A stretch of 64,000 bases of DNA from Pseudomonadota bacterium (GCA_025355245.1 JANXZZ010000037.1:39338-103337); one strand, 5' to 3'; positions 1 through 10,884 are shown, numbered from the stretch's first letter. Made by a program: numbers and translations. The notes: generated from the letters alone by a model not told the origin.

Positions 1-1
1 C

Positions 2-295
2 CTCCATCAGGACGGACTGGTTACCCCGTCGCGGATCGCGGGTCATTCCGGAATGGACAAGATGCTGGTGTCCGATCTTGTGAGGGCACTCGAAAGAAAG
101 CGCCTCATTCGCAAGCGACCGAACCCGCAAGACGGTCGTTCCTGGCTGCTCGAGCCTTCGGCGCTCGGAGTCACGATCACCAACTCGGCCGTCAAGGACG
201 TGGAGACGGTGGACGCGCGCTACTTCAAGCGGCTCAGGAAGCTCAACGAATTTCACGACGACCTCCGCGCGCTGGTGGACGGGTCGAACACCTGA
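2..295 (+). CDS. MarR-type winged-helix regulator, C-terminal part (5' end outside window)
   Basis: Frame stays open upstream of the listed ATG to the window edge (LHQDGLVTPSRIAGHSGMDKMLVSDLVRALERKRLIRKRPNPQDGRS), a MarR wing motif. Confidence 0.75.
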   Translation, partial: LHQDGLVTPSRIAGHSGMDKMLVSDLVRALERKRLIRKRPNPQDGRSWLLEPSALGVTITNSAVKDVETVDARYFKRLRKLNEFHDDLRALVDGSNT

Positions 296-318
296 CCGAC
301 GCGGGCCGGCCGCATCGG

Positions 319-816
319 TCAGTGCTGGTCGAGCGAGGAACCTGTGGAGCCGGCGGATGGATCCTTCAGAATCGTGTCGCTCGGGCCGTACCCCGCGATC
401 TGCACGACTACCTCTTCGGTCTTCGCGCCATCGTAGTGGTACGCGTTGGCCGGATGCATCATGTAGCTGCCGGGCTTCAACGGCACGGTTCGCTCGGGAT
501 CGAACGTCGGCCCTTCGCCCGTGTACCACGTTCCCGAGACGACGATCGCGTGGCGATCCTCGGGATGGCGGTGGGGTCGCGTCATGAGCCCCGGCGGAAA
601 CTTCACGCGAATTACGTAGAGGCCGACCTTCGAGGGGTCGCCCGCCAGAACCGCGACTTTAAGCCCCCCGTAGCCGGGCTCATCGTGCCACTGGATCTCA
701 TCGGGGCGGATCCTGACGAAGCCGAACTCGTCCCCCACAGGCGCAGCGGACGCGAGGACGGTGAGCAGGACAGCGCCGAGGGTGAGTGACAGAATTCGTA
801 GGTGACGTGCTCTCAT
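319..816 (-). CDS. Secreted cupin-domain protein
   Basis: Signal peptide MRARHLRILSLTLGAVLLTVLASAAP; cupin motif PHRHPEDRHAIVVSGTWYTGEG; start moved to the internal Met. Confidence 0.75.
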   Translation of the reverse strand: MRARHLRILSLTLGAVLLTVLASAAPVGDEFGFVRIRPDEIQWHDEPGYGGLKVAVLAGDPSKVGLYVIRVKFPPGLMTRPHRHPEDRHAIVVSGTWYTGEGPTFDPERTVPLKPGSYMMHPANAYHYDGAKTEEVVVQIAGYGPSDTILKDPSAGSTGSSLDQH

Positions 817-988
817 CGTTCCTCCGAGCTTTTCACAATTTTGGCACGCTTCCGTCAGCGTGGACATGGCGGCGCGGAGACCGACCCGCCACCCTCCCCT
901 GCAGAGGACGCTGCGCCCGCGTATCCTTGCGCGGCCGCCTCAACGCCGCGCACGCACGGTGCGACGTGACTTTCCACGGAGCCAGCAC

Positions 989-2455
989 ATGCCGATCACC
1001 GACGTGACCGAAACACTGGACCCGGCCGACTGGGAGGCGATGCGAGCACTCGCGCACCGCGCGGTCGACGACGGGTTCAACTGGCTGCAGACGGTCCGCG
1101 ACCGTCCCGCCTGGCAGCCGACGCCGGACAAGGTCATCGCCGAATTCCACCGGCCCTTGCCGCAGGAACCGCAGGGAGCGGAGAGCGCGTACCAGGATTT
1201 CGTGGACCTCGTGCTCCCTTACCCGCTCGGCAACGTGCACCCGAGGTTCTGGGCGTGGTACATGGGCAACGGCACGCCGCTCGGCGCGATCGGGGATTTT
1301 CTCGCCGCGATCGTCAATCCCAACATGGGCGGAGGCAATCACGTCGCCAACCATGTCGAAAGCCAGGTCGTCGACTGGTGCAAGGAGATCGTGGGTCTGC
1401 CGCTCGACTCCGGAGGCCTTCTGGTCAGCGGCGGCTCGACCGCGAACCTCGTCGGCCTCACGGTCGCCCGCAACACGGCTACCGCGGCTGACGTGCGTGT
1501 CGCGGGCGTGCGTGGGTTGCCCGCGCCGCTCGTTTTCTATGCCTCGGTCGAAGCGCACAGCTGCATGCAGAAATCGCTCGAACTGCTCGGGCTCGGCAGC
1601 GGCGCGCTGCGCAAGGTTGCCGTCAACGCCGAATACCAGATCGACCTAAACGCCCTTGAATCCGTCATCGGCGCCGACCGCGCGGCGGGCCTCGTGCCCG
1701 CGTGTGTCGTTGGCAATGCCGGCACTATCAACACCGGAGCGGTCGACGACCTGGCCGCGCTGGCGCGAATCTGCGAGCGACACAAGCTCTGGTTCCACGT
1801 CGACGGCGCCATCGGCGCGGTCGTCGCACTCGCGCCCAAACATCGCCACCTTGTTGCCGGGATCGAGGAGGCAGATTCGGTCGCGCTCGACCTGCACAAG
1901 TGGCTGCACGTGCCCTTCGAGGCGGGTTGCGCCCTGGTTCGCGACCGCGGCGCACAGCGCGCGACGTTTTCTCTCACTCCCGAATATTTGCAGCATGCCG
2001 CGCGCGGCTTGGCGAGCGGACCAATCTGGTTCAGCGAATTCGGTCCGCAGCTCTCGCGCGGCTTCAGGGCGCTCAAGGTCTGGCTGTCGTTCAAGGAACA
2101 TGGGCTCGCCAAGTTCGGCCGCCTGATTGACCAGAATATTGCGCAGGCACACGAACTCGCTGCGCTCGTGCGCGCCGAGCCGACTCTCGAATTGATGGCT
2201 CCCGTAGTGCTCAACATCGTCTGTTTTCGCTACCACCCCGCGGGAGTCGCGGATCCGGAGCTGAGTGCGCTCAACCAGGAACTGCTGATCCGGCTGCACG
2301 AGAGCGGAATCGCGGCGCCGTCCTACACGACGCTGAACGGACAGTATTGCCTGCGCGCAGCGCTCCCGAATCACCGCACGCAGTCGTCGGACCTCAGAAT
2401 CCTGACGGACGCCGTCGTCCGAATCGGGCGGGAGCTGAGCGGACCGCGCACCTGA
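989..2455 (+). CDS. PLP-dependent decarboxylase (aromatic-L-amino-acid/glutamate decarboxylase family)
   Basis: HVDGAIGA and SVALDLHKWLHVPFEAGC PLP-lysine motif; GGNHVANHVESQVVDW; likely start MPITDVTE. Confidence 0.85.
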   Translation: MPITDVTETLDPADWEAMRALAHRAVDDGFNWLQTVRDRPAWQPTPDKVIAEFHRPLPQEPQGAESAYQDFVDLVLPYPLGNVHPRFWAWYMGNGTPLGAIGDFLAAIVNPNMGGGNHVANHVESQVVDWCKEIVGLPLDSGGLLVSGGSTANLVGLTVARNTATAADVRVAGVRGLPAPLVFYASVEAHSCMQKSLELLGLGSGALRKVAVNAEYQIDLNALESVIGADRAAGLVPACVVGNAGTINTGAVDDLAALARICERHKLWFHVDGAIGAVVALAPKHRHLVAGIEEADSVALDLHKWLHVPFEAGCALVRDRGAQRATFSLTPEYLQHAARGLASGPIWFSEFGPQLSRGFRALKVWLSFKEHGLAKFGRLIDQNIAQAHELAALVRAEPTLELMAPVVLNIVCFRYHPAGVADPELSALNQELLIRLHESGIAAPSYTTLNGQYCLRAALPNHRTQSSDLRILTDAVVRIGRELSGPRT

Positions 2456-2498
2456 GCCGCATGCCGGCGTACGCCGACGGGGCCCTGCCAACGGCCGG

Positions 2499-3839
2499 CT
2501 AGCGCCCGCTACCCGGCGGGTGGTGTGCTGCGTCGTACGCCTGGATGTCGGCGGCACCCACGTTTTCAGCCTTCCAGATCATCGCCCGGTGGATGCGATT
2601 CCAGCCGCTCGGGTGGTCAAAGAAAACGAATTCCTCGACCGGGCCAGGCTGCATCTTGCGGTACTCCGACAGGTGCAGCGCGGCCTGCGCGAATCCATCG
2701 GGCTGGCGCGCAGCGTTGAGGCCGAAAATGTCTGCCTCGATCTCCATGGCCCGGCTGATCGTGTTGAGCACCGGCGTCAGCGCGAACATGTAGACGCTGA
2801 ACAACGCCACCAGGAGCGGCAGTCCCGTGACATCCGTAACCCCCCGGATTCCCCAGCGCGACGCATGTCGCGCCGATATCCGCTCGAATGACCAGGACAG
2901 AAACGCAAAGCCGAACAGAACAATCAGCGCCACGAACGCAAAGCCCTTGTACTCGTGGTTGAGTACGTAATGGCCCATCTCGTGGCCGAGCGCCGCCGTC
3001 ACTTCCTCGGGCGCGGCGCGTTCCATCAGATTGTCATTGATGCTGATTTGCGCGCTACCCCCGAAGCCACTCACGTGCGCACTCATCTTCGTCGTCTGCT
3101 TCGACTCGTCGAACTCGTATACGTTCGTGACCGGGATCTCGTTGGCCCGCGCAAGCGATAGGATCTGCTGCTTGAGGCGGCTTTCCGGGAGCGGGTAGAA
3201 CTTGTTGAAAACGGGTTCGAGGTAGGTAGGGCCGATGTAGGACCCGGCCATGAAGCACGCCAACACGACGCCGGCGCCCCAGATCCACCAGCTCTTTCCG
3301 GCCTTGCGGACAACGGCGTAGATGATGACCAGCGCTAGCGATCCCAGGGTCACGCCAAGCAGCAGCGCCTTGAACTGCTCGCCGAGCCAGCCGAGGAGGC
3401 TCAGGTTCGACATCCCGTACTGGTGCTCGCGGAAGTAGCCCTCGTACGCCGCCCAGGGCAGCAGGATGAGCGTCGATAGGACGAAGTACTGGACCGAGTA
3501 GAGGGCAGTCTGCAGCCATTTGAACCGGGTGGTTCGCTCAGCCCAGTCCCGCATGCGCGCCGACAGCCTGGTGCGCAGCAGCAGCCACGCGGCGAATACA
3601 GTCGCGATCGCGTCCCACAGGATGAGCCAGTAGCCGCCCTCGAAGTACGCATTCGAGCGCGCGACGGCCTGGGGGGTCATCGTAGCCATGTAGGCGGCGG
3701 TGGCGGCATCGGCGTCGAAGGCAGCGGCGCCTGGCGCGGCGGCGTCGACAACCACGGGAGCGGCAGGCTCGGCCCACGCCTGCGACATTGCCGCGGCCAA
3801 TAGCAACGCGGCCAACAGGACGAGTGTGCGAAAGCTCAT
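2499..3839 (-). CDS. M48 family metalloprotease (Ste24/CAAX prenyl protease-like)
   Basis: HEMGHYVLNH zinc motif, multiple TM segments, EIEADIFGLNAARQ. Confidence 0.9.
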   Translation of the reverse strand: MSFRTLVLLAALLLAAAMSQAWAEPAAPVVVDAAAPGAAAFDADAATAAYMATMTPQAVARSNAYFEGGYWLILWDAIATVFAAWLLLRTRLSARMRDWAERTTRFKWLQTALYSVQYFVLSTLILLPWAAYEGYFREHQYGMSNLSLLGWLGEQFKALLLGVTLGSLALVIIYAVVRKAGKSWWIWGAGVVLACFMAGSYIGPTYLEPVFNKFYPLPESRLKQQILSLARANEIPVTNVYEFDESKQTTKMSAHVSGFGGSAQISINDNLMERAAPEEVTAALGHEMGHYVLNHEYKGFAFVALIVLFGFAFLSWSFERISARHASRWGIRGVTDVTGLPLLVALFSVYMFALTPVLNTISRAMEIEADIFGLNAARQPDGFAQAALHLSEYRKMQPGPVEEFVFFDHPSGWNRIHRAMIWKAENVGAADIQAYDAAHHPPGSGR

Positions 3840-4075
3840 TCGTGTCTCCCCTTATTTCGTTTTGTGCGCCGGTGTGCCCGTCCGCGCGTGGTGCGCATTG
3901 TAGACGCGATTGGGCGAGGCTCGCGATGGCAGGCGACGAACCGAGGCGTTCCTGCGACGGTAACGCGCCGCTAGTCAGCGCTCGCGGGATGACGATGCGG
4001 GGGCGAAAGCGGGCGGCGTATCCCCACCGGCCCAGCTGCATGCGATGAGCGCGAGCGAGGCTCCAAGTGCGGGCT

Positions 4076-4873
4076 TCACGGCAGAACCGTGAAGCCGAAG
4101 CTTTCGAAGACGACTTTCGCGGGCGCCGCACGCAGGAAGTCGTTGAAGCGCGCGGTGTCCTTCGATGCGTTCGCTGTAAGCGCAACCGGGTAGACGATCG
4201 GGGCGTGGGAACTTTCCGGAAACAGGTCCACGATGCGGACCTGCGGATCAATCTTCGCGTCGGTCTCGTAGACGATACCGAGCGGCACTTCGCCACGGGC
4301 GACGAACATCAGGGCACTGCGGACGTTCTCCGCACGGACCAGCCGGTCCGAAATCTCGCCCCAGACGCCGAGCGAGGTCAGTGCCTCGCGCGCGTATCGA
4401 CCCACTGGGACCGACTCGGGGTCCCCGGTCGCGAGCCGTTGGTCGCCGAGAGCCGCGCGCAGCGCGACGTGAGGGGCGATCCTGAGCGTAAGTTTGCTGT
4501 CGGCCGGTGCGACCAGCGCCAGCCGGTTGCCGAGCAAGTTGTGCCGGCTGGCCCGCTGGATGAGGCCGCGCCGCTCGAGATAGTCCATCCACTCGACGTC
4601 CGCGGACACGAAAATATCGGCGGGCGAACCGGCTTCGATCTGGCGGGCGAGCGCGGAACTCGCGGCGAAGGAGAGCTTGACTGGAATTCCCGTGTCCTTG
4701 GTGAAGTCGGCGCCCAGCCGTCGTAGCGAGTCGGTCAGCGAGGCGGCGCCGTACACGGTGATCGACGGCGGCGCATCGGCCGCGCTCGTGGCAGCAAACA
4801 AAAAGAGAGCCGCGAGCATGCCGGAAAGTCGTCCGCCGAGCGCCGCGCGTGCTAGTTTTTTCGTTATATCCAT
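4076..4873 (-). CDS. modA: Molybdate ABC transporter substrate-binding protein
   Basis: ITVYGAASLTDSLRRLGADFTKDTGIPVKLSFAASSALARQIEAGSPADIFVSADVEWMDYL; ModA hallmark. Confidence 0.9.
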   Translation of the reverse strand: MDITKKLARAALGGRLSGMLAALFLFAATSAADAPPSITVYGAASLTDSLRRLGADFTKDTGIPVKLSFAASSALARQIEAGSPADIFVSADVEWMDYLERRGLIQRASRHNLLGNRLALVAPADSKLTLRIAPHVALRAALGDQRLATGDPESVPVGRYAREALTSLGVWGEISDRLVRAENVRSALMFVARGEVPLGIVYETDAKIDPQVRIVDLFPESSHAPIVYPVALTANASKDTARFNDFLRAAPAKVVFESFGFTVLP

Positions 4874-4885
4874 CCGAACATATCG
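4862..4885. promoter_or_regulatory. Candidate ModE-type operator overlapping the modA start
   Basis: CGTTATAT-N8-ACATATCG; right arm matches the inverted repeat ATATAACG at 6/8 positions; resembles the ModE box. Confidence 0.45.
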
Positions 4886-5134
4886 TCGGCGAGATCGGCT
4901 TGGAGCGCAAGCCCGCCCGCCGCTGGCGGCAACGCCCGATCCACCAAGACCGAGCCCCTGCACGGCGCGTTGTGGCCCCGGCGTGACGCCGGAACCCGCG
5001 CACCAAGGGTTTGCGGGATACCGGCGACGGGCGCGCCCGGCCGGTCACGGCCGCGCCTTCGCAGCGTTCCGGCGCTGACCGGCGACTTTCGCGGAGAACG
5101 CCGGTCGGGCTCTTCACCGAATATCAGCACGCGC

Positions 5135-6595
5135 CTATTTACGTGCTTTCGCGAGCGCCGCGCGAACTCCCGCCCCATAGGCGCCGTCGGCGCGCGCAAA
5201 ATGCGCGAGTTGCCGTTCGCGGATCTCGGTCGACACGCCAGCCATGGCGCCCGCGATGTTGTGGACCAGGTTGCCCTGCTGCGACGCCGACAGGATCCGA
5301 TAGAGATTGCCGGCCTGCGTGACATCGTCGTCCGTCGCGCGGGAATCGTATCGCCCTGCAACTCCGTCGAGGGTCCAGCCCGGGTCGCCGTGACCGAATC
5401 CGCGCGGTGACGTCCCTTGCGCGTTCACGGCCGCGTAGTTTGTGGACGCGCCACCGTTTGCAAATGCCATGGCGCCATCGCGCTGCTGGTGATGAACCGG
5501 GCAGCGAGGCCTGTTGACCGGCAACTGCTGATGGTTGGTGCCTACCCTGTAAAGCTGCGCGTCGTGATACGCGAAGAGCCGGCCCTGCAGCATCTTGTCG
5601 GGACTAAGGCCGAGCCCGGGAACGACGTTCGCGGGAGAGAACGCCACCTGTTCTACGTCGCCGTGGTAGTTGTCCGGGTTCCGATTTAGTTCCAGTTGTC
5701 CGACGGGGAGCCGCGGAAAATCGGCGTGTGGCCAGACCTTGGTGAGATCGAACGCACTCCAGTTCGTGCGAGTTTCCCACGCCAGGCGCTCTTCCTCACG
5801 CATGACCTGCACCGAGACGTTCCACCGCGGGAACTCTCCGCGGGCGATCGCCGCGAACAGGTCCCGCTGCGCGTAATCCGGATCCGCACCGGCGAGACGA
5901 ACAGCCTCCGCCGCCGACAGATTCTTGACGCCCTGCTGGGTTTTCAAGTGCCACTTCACCCACACACGCTCGCCGCGCGCGCTGATCAGGCTGAAGGTGT
6001 GACCTCCGAACCCATCCATATGGCGGTAGCCGTCGGGGGTACCGCGATCGGAGAAGAGCATCGTGACCTGATGCAGCGATTCGGGAGCGCGCGACCAGAA
6101 GTCCCACATCATCCTCGGCGACTTCAGATTGGTCTGCGGGTCGCGCTTCTGGGTGTGCACGAAATCCGGAAACTTGATCGGGTCCTTGATGAAGAACATC
6201 GGCGTGTTATTGCCGACAAGATCCCAGTTGCCCTCGTCCGTGTAGAAGCGGACGGCGAAGCCACGCGGATCGCGCTCGGTGTCCGCCGAGCCCCGCTCGC
6301 CGCCGACCGTCGAAAAGCGCGCGAAGGTCGGAGTCTGCTTGCCGACTGCGCCGAAGAGACCGGCCTTGGTATAGGCCGAGATATCGTGGGTGACAGTGAA
6401 GATGCCGAAGGCGCCGGAGCCTTTGGCGTGAACGACGCGTTCGGGAATCCGCTCGCGATTGAAATGCTGGAGCTTCTCGATCAGGTGCGCGTCCTGAAGG
6501 AGCAGGGGGCCCGTGCGACCCGCGCTCAGGCTGTTCTGGTTGTCGGCAACCGGGATACCCGAGGCTGTCGTCAGTTGCGTCGCCTTGTCGTCCAT
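5135..6595 (-). CDS. katA: Monofunctional haem catalase
   Basis: VVHAKGSGAFGIFTVTHDIS, FARFSTVGGERGSADTERDPRGFAVRFYTDEGNWDLVGNNTPMFFIKD; start MDDKATQ. Confidence 0.93.
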   Translation of the reverse strand: MDDKATQLTTASGIPVADNQNSLSAGRTGPLLLQDAHLIEKLQHFNRERIPERVVHAKGSGAFGIFTVTHDISAYTKAGLFGAVGKQTPTFARFSTVGGERGSADTERDPRGFAVRFYTDEGNWDLVGNNTPMFFIKDPIKFPDFVHTQKRDPQTNLKSPRMMWDFWSRAPESLHQVTMLFSDRGTPDGYRHMDGFGGHTFSLISARGERVWVKWHLKTQQGVKNLSAAEAVRLAGADPDYAQRDLFAAIARGEFPRWNVSVQVMREEERLAWETRTNWSAFDLTKVWPHADFPRLPVGQLELNRNPDNYHGDVEQVAFSPANVVPGLGLSPDKMLQGRLFAYHDAQLYRVGTNHQQLPVNRPRCPVHHQQRDGAMAFANGGASTNYAAVNAQGTSPRGFGHGDPGWTLDGVAGRYDSRATDDDVTQAGNLYRILSASQQGNLVHNIAGAMAGVSTEIRERQLAHFARADGAYGAGVRAALAKARK

Positions 6596-6940
6596 TGATG
6601 TTCTCCGCGGTTGGTAGTGGCAGGTGCCGATCGCGCATGCCGCGCGGTGAGGCTTACTGTGGCGAGCGACGACTGATAGATCCAATCGAAAGATCTTCTA
6701 GTAGCGATAGGTCCTGGCTATTGATACGACCGACAAACGGTGTCTCGCCGGCGACGGCGCCGCCGTTGCACCGGGACTCGACGCCCGGGCCTCGCACTGG
6801 CCGCATTCTCGCGAGGCTCCGGTGAACCGGGTCGCCTCCGAAGCGGACTCCGTAGCTGTTGACGGCGTCGCCCATGCCCGTCATCGTCACCCGTCCCGGC
6901 GGCAGCCCCGCCCGAGCCGCGACGCGGCGTTGGAGGCCGA

Positions 6941-7546
6941 GTGAAGAAGCAATCGCGCCCGGCGCGGACGCGCGTGAGCCGACGATCCGCCGAGGATGCG
7001 GTGCGGACGTTGCTGCGTTGGGCAGGAGAGGATCCCGAGCGCGAGGGGCTCCGCGACACACCCAAGCGCGTCGTGGACGCCTACGGCGACTGGTTCTCCG
7101 GCTACGCCATCGACCCGGCGGCGTACTTGCGGCGCACCTTCGAAGAGGTTGCGGGGTACGACGAGCTGATCGTGCTCCGCAACATCGAGTTCGAATCGCA
7201 CTGCGAACATCACATGGCGCCGATCATCGGCCGCGCTCACGTCGGCTATCTGCCGACGAACAAGATCGTCGGCATCAGCAAGCTTGCCCGCGTCGTCGAC
7301 GGTTACGGTCGCCGATTCCAGGTGCAGGAGAAACTGACCGCGGAAATCGCGCGTTGCATCAGTGACGTACTTAAGCCCCGCGGTGTCGGCGTCGTGGTCG
7401 AGGGTGTGCACCAGTGCATGACGACGCGCGGGGTCCACAAGGCGCGCGTCTCGATGGTCACCAGCAAGATGCTGGGCGTGTTCCGCGAGGACGCGCGGAC
7501 GCGCGCCGAGTTCTTGCGCTTCGTCGGCATCGAAGGCATGACCTGA
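6941..7546 (+). CDS. folE: GTP cyclohydrolase I
   Basis: [22 protein letters not shown]...[23 protein letters not shown]...[11 protein letters not shown]. Confidence 0.95.
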   Translation: MKKQSRPARTRVSRRSAEDAVRTLLRWAGEDPEREGLRDTPKRVVDAYGDWFSGYAIDPAAYLRRTFEEVAGYDELIVLRNIEFESHCEHHMAPIIGRAHVGYLPTNKIVGISKLARVVDGYGRRFQVQEKLTAEIARCISDVLKPRGVGVVVEGVHQCMTTRGVHKARVSMVTSKMLGVFREDARTRAEFLRFVGIEGMT

Positions 7547-7649
7547 GGCCGACAGAAGGCGCGTCCAGCGCAGAGCGTACTCATCGCTCAAGGCCTCCTC
7601 GCCCCATACGGTCCCGTTGACCGGCCCGGCGAATTGAGGCAACGTAACG

Positions 7650-7815
7650 AATCACGGCAAGTTCCCCTCACGGGGATTCAAAGGGAACTCGGGTTAAAGA
7701 CCCGGGCTGCCCCCGCAACTGTAAGCGGTGTGCCCAGCATCGAAGACCACTGGATCAGTCGGATCCGGGAAGGTGATGCAAGGGGACCCAGCCGCAAGCC
7801 AGGAGACCTGCTTGC
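7650..7815 (+). ncRNA. Cobalamin riboswitch
   Basis: GGGCTGCCCCCGCAACTGTAAGCGG core and B12-box-like AAGCCAGGAGACCTGC upstream of btuB-like gene; boundaries approximate. Confidence 0.93.
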
Positions 7816-7992
7816 CGTGGTCGTCCATCGAACAGCCGGGGCGCGCTGTGCGAGCGGGAATACCCGAGAGGCGACGGAGAGTTGGGCCGCGTGTGTGCGC
7901 GGGCCTGCGATGCCGTTCCCGTGTCCGGGATATGCTCGCACGCCCGGGAGCCGCGCGGTCCGTGGATCGTCGTCTCAATCGGGAGTGAACTC

Positions 7993-9942
7993 GTGATCAA
8001 CCGGACTGGGTCCGTCGCGGCTGCGACGGCATTGTGCTTCGTTTCATTCTTGGCATGGGCGCAGACGCCGAGCGCCCCCTCACCGCAGGGGTCCCTGGAA
8101 GATGTCGTCGTCGTCGCCAATCGCATGGCGGAACCGGCTTCGAAGGTCGGCAGTTCTGTAACCGTCATTACGGGCGAGGACATCAAGGCGAGCCAGGCGA
8201 TCGTCGTGTCCGACCTCCTGGCCACCACGCCCGGGCTCTCCGTCGTCCGCAACGGCGGTGTCGGGCAACCGACATCGGTGTTCATCCGTGGCGCCGAGAG
8301 TGCGCAGACTGTCGTGCTAATCGACGGCGTCGCGTTCAACGATCCCTCCTCCCCCGCTTCCGGCTACGACTTCGGGAGCCTGCTGACGGGCGACATCGCC
8401 CGCATCGAAGTCCTGCGCGGGGCACAGTCGACGCTGTACGGCAGCCAGGCAATCGGCGGCGTCATCAGCATCGCGACGGCGGATCCGACCGGCGCATTCG
8501 GGGGGGGCATCACCGCCGAGGGCGGTTCGCGCGGCTCGGACTATGTCGCTGGACACCTGGGCGGCAAGAGCGAGGATGTTTCCTGGCAGCTCGCCGGGAA
8601 CTACCTGCGCACCGACGGCATCTCGGCGTTCGACAAGAGCTTCGGCGGCACCGAGCTCGACGGCGCAAAAATCGGCGGGCTCTCCGGCCGCTTGCGCTAC
8701 GACTTCAGCCCGGACGTGCAACTGGACCTGCGCGGCTACTATTCGCATGCGCGCACCGACCTCGACGGCTACCAGCCGCCGACCTACGCCTTTGGCGATG
8801 ACAGCGAGTACGCCTACACGACCCAATCTGCCGAGTACGCGGGCCTCAATTTCAAGAGCCTCGACGGACAGCTCAGCAATCGGGTCGCTTTTCAGTACAC
8901 CGACTCGTACCGCAAGAACTTCGACCCGAACACGGGTCCGATCACCGAGACGTTCTACGGTATCGGCCAGAACAAGCGCGTCGAGTACCAGGGAACCTGG
9001 AAGCCGGTTTCCGGTATGCAGGCGGTATTCGGACTGCAGCGCGAGCGGGCCAGCATCGACACCGACACGCCGGCCTTCGACTTCGTACCCGCGCCGCTCG
9101 AAAGCCACGCGACGATCGACAGCGCCTACCTCGAGCTCGAGGACGAGCTCGTGCCCGGACTGACGGCGACGGCGGGAGGCCGCTACGACAAACACGACGT
9201 GTTCGGCAGCCATACAACCGGCCAGGGCGCGCTGGCGTGGGCGCTCAATGACGGCACGACGATCCTGCGCGCGAGCATCGGGCAGGGGTTCAAGGCTCCC
9301 GCGCTCTACCAGCTCTTCAGTGCCTACGGAAACCTTGCGCTCGTGCCGGAGGAAGCGACCAGCTGGGACGCGGGAGTCGAGCAGCGCGCACTTGGCGGGA
9401 AGTTCGTGGCGTCGGCGACCTATTTCAATCGCGACAGCCGCAACCTGATCGGCTTCTTCGACTGCTTCACTCCGGGCCCGCTGTGCGCGACGGAGCCCTT
9501 CGGCTACTACGCGAACATTGCCCGCGCCGCCGCGCACGGCGTTGAATTGCTCGCCTCGTTCGCGCCGGATGCGAGCCTGAAGCTTTCGGCGAACTACACC
9601 TACACGGATGCGGAAGACCGCTCACCCGGAGCTTCGACGTTCGGCAACGAGTTGCCGCGTCGGCCGAAGTCGAGCGCAAACGCCTCGTTGGCGTACCTGT
9701 GGCCCGGCAACCTCAGCACCGTCGTCGCGCTGCGCTACTCGGGTGCGGCGTTCGACGACGCGGCGAACACGATCGTGCTCGCGAGCTACACCATTCTCGA
9801 CCTGCGGGTGTCGTACCCGCTATCGACGCACCTCGAGGCTTACGGTCGTCTCGAGAATGCGACCGACAAGCACTACGAGACGGCCTACCAGTACGGCACC
9901 GACGGGCGCGGCGTGTTCGTTGGGCTGCGGGCGACGTTTTAG
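7993..9942 (+). CDS. btuB: TonB-dependent vitamin B12 receptor BtuB-like
   Basis: Plug domain EDVVVVANRMAEPASKVGSSVTVITGEDI...VFIRGAESAQTVVLIDGV; C-terminal aromatic end; GTG start with signal peptide; follows the riboswitch. Confidence 0.88.
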   Translation: MINRTGSVAAATALCFVSFLAWAQTPSAPSPQGSLEDVVVVANRMAEPASKVGSSVTVITGEDIKASQAIVVSDLLATTPGLSVVRNGGVGQPTSVFIRGAESAQTVVLIDGVAFNDPSSPASGYDFGSLLTGDIARIEVLRGAQSTLYGSQAIGGVISIATADPTGAFGGGITAEGGSRGSDYVAGHLGGKSEDVSWQLAGNYLRTDGISAFDKSFGGTELDGAKIGGLSGRLRYDFSPDVQLDLRGYYSHARTDLDGYQPPTYAFGDDSEYAYTTQSAEYAGLNFKSLDGQLSNRVAFQYTDSYRKNFDPNTGPITETFYGIGQNKRVEYQGTWKPVSGMQAVFGLQRERASIDTDTPAFDFVPAPLESHATIDSAYLELEDELVPGLTATAGGRYDKHDVFGSHTTGQGALAWALNDGTTILRASIGQGFKAPALYQLFSAYGNLALVPEEATSWDAGVEQRALGGKFVASATYFNRDSRNLIGFFDCFTPGPLCATEPFGYYANIARAAAHGVELLASFAPDASLKLSANYTYTDAEDRSPGASTFGNELPRRPKSSANASLAYLWPGNLSTVVALRYSGAAFDDAANTIVLASYTILDLRVSYPLSTHLEAYGRLENATDKHYETAYQYGTDGRGVFVGLRATF

Positions 9943-10033
9943 GAGTCCAGTAGAATTCACCGGCGGTGCGGCGCGAATCCGCGCCGCCGGTCGAGTTCCC
10001 GCCGGCGCCACCGCTGACCGTGGTTAGCCGTGC

Positions 10034-10690
10034 CTATCGCGCCGCGGACGCAATCGCCGGCGGATCGACGTCGCCCCAACAGGGTGCGAGTGCCGAGGCG
10101 TTCCCATCGACCCAGAGCGCGAGCGGTGAACCGGCGTCCGCGGTCAGGTGCAGGACCGCACCGTAGCCGGTGCCCCGGAAACGCGCCTCGCCCGACCAGA
10201 GGGCATAGCGAATGACGCCGACGGGGATCTCCGAAGGATCGCCTTCGCCCGGTACCGCGATCTCGAGCCGGTCGGAGATCTCCTCGCCCATCGTGCGGAT
10301 CATCCCGTCGAGCGCCGGGCATTTTCCGGAGGACGCCCAATCGATCGTGACCGGTGTGTGAGTTCGATCGGCATCGTTGCCGGTCGCGCGGCGCGCGATC
10401 CAGTAGCTCTCGCGACGGCGAGCGTCGCCCTCCGCGACCTCGCGGTACATCACGTAAAACGTGACGATCGTCCACTCGCGGGCCGGAATCTGGCGGACCG
10501 AAAAACCCGCGAATGGCACCTGCCTTGCGCCGGCCTCGTCGGTCACCGCAAGCGTGCGGGACGCCGAGTCGGCGACGCCAAAACGAACGGCGGGCGGTGG
10601 GTTTCGGGGCGGCTCGGCGCCGGTCGCGGTAAGCGCGCCGAACAACAAAAGCGCGCACGCCCAGCGCGCGGGACCCGCCAGTCGTCTCAT
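10034..10690 (-). CDS. Secreted hypothetical protein
   Basis: Signal peptide MRRLAGPARWACALLLFGALTATGAEP; no recognised domain. Confidence 0.6.
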   Translation of the reverse strand: MRRLAGPARWACALLLFGALTATGAEPPRNPPPAVRFGVADSASRTLAVTDEAGARQVPFAGFSVRQIPAREWTIVTFYVMYREVAEGDARRRESYWIARRATGNDADRTHTPVTIDWASSGKCPALDGMIRTMGEEISDRLEIAVPGEGDPSEIPVGVIRYALWSGEARFRGTGYGAVLHLTADAGSPLALWVDGNASALAPCWGDVDPPAIASAAR

Positions 10691-10884
10691 ACGGCACTCC
10701 TCCCCGCCCCGTCCGGCGCAGTCGGCATCCGGACATCACGCTTCGTTTAGCACCGTTTGGCAGCCGTCGTCCTGTCGATTGGGTCGCGAATTCCCGACGG
10801 TCCGCGCGATTCGTCGGACAATCAGCAACTTACCGGTCGGCTCAACGCGTTGCTGCCCTGCAGCGCGATGGCACCCGGGAGGCA

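Noticed and set aside
833-1558. 241-aa minus-strand ORF and many similar long antisense ORFs (e.g. 1646..2557, 8317..9537, 11602..13215, 19005..20576, 24426..25604, 31894..33927)
   Set aside because: Low-complexity Arg-rich translations antisense to well-supported genes; expected by chance in high-GC DNA
9958-9990. Hairpin GCGGCGCG-AATC-CGCGCCGC between btuB and the convergent hypothetical gene
   Set aside because: No T-tract on either side; could be a bidirectional terminator but support is weak in GC-rich DNA
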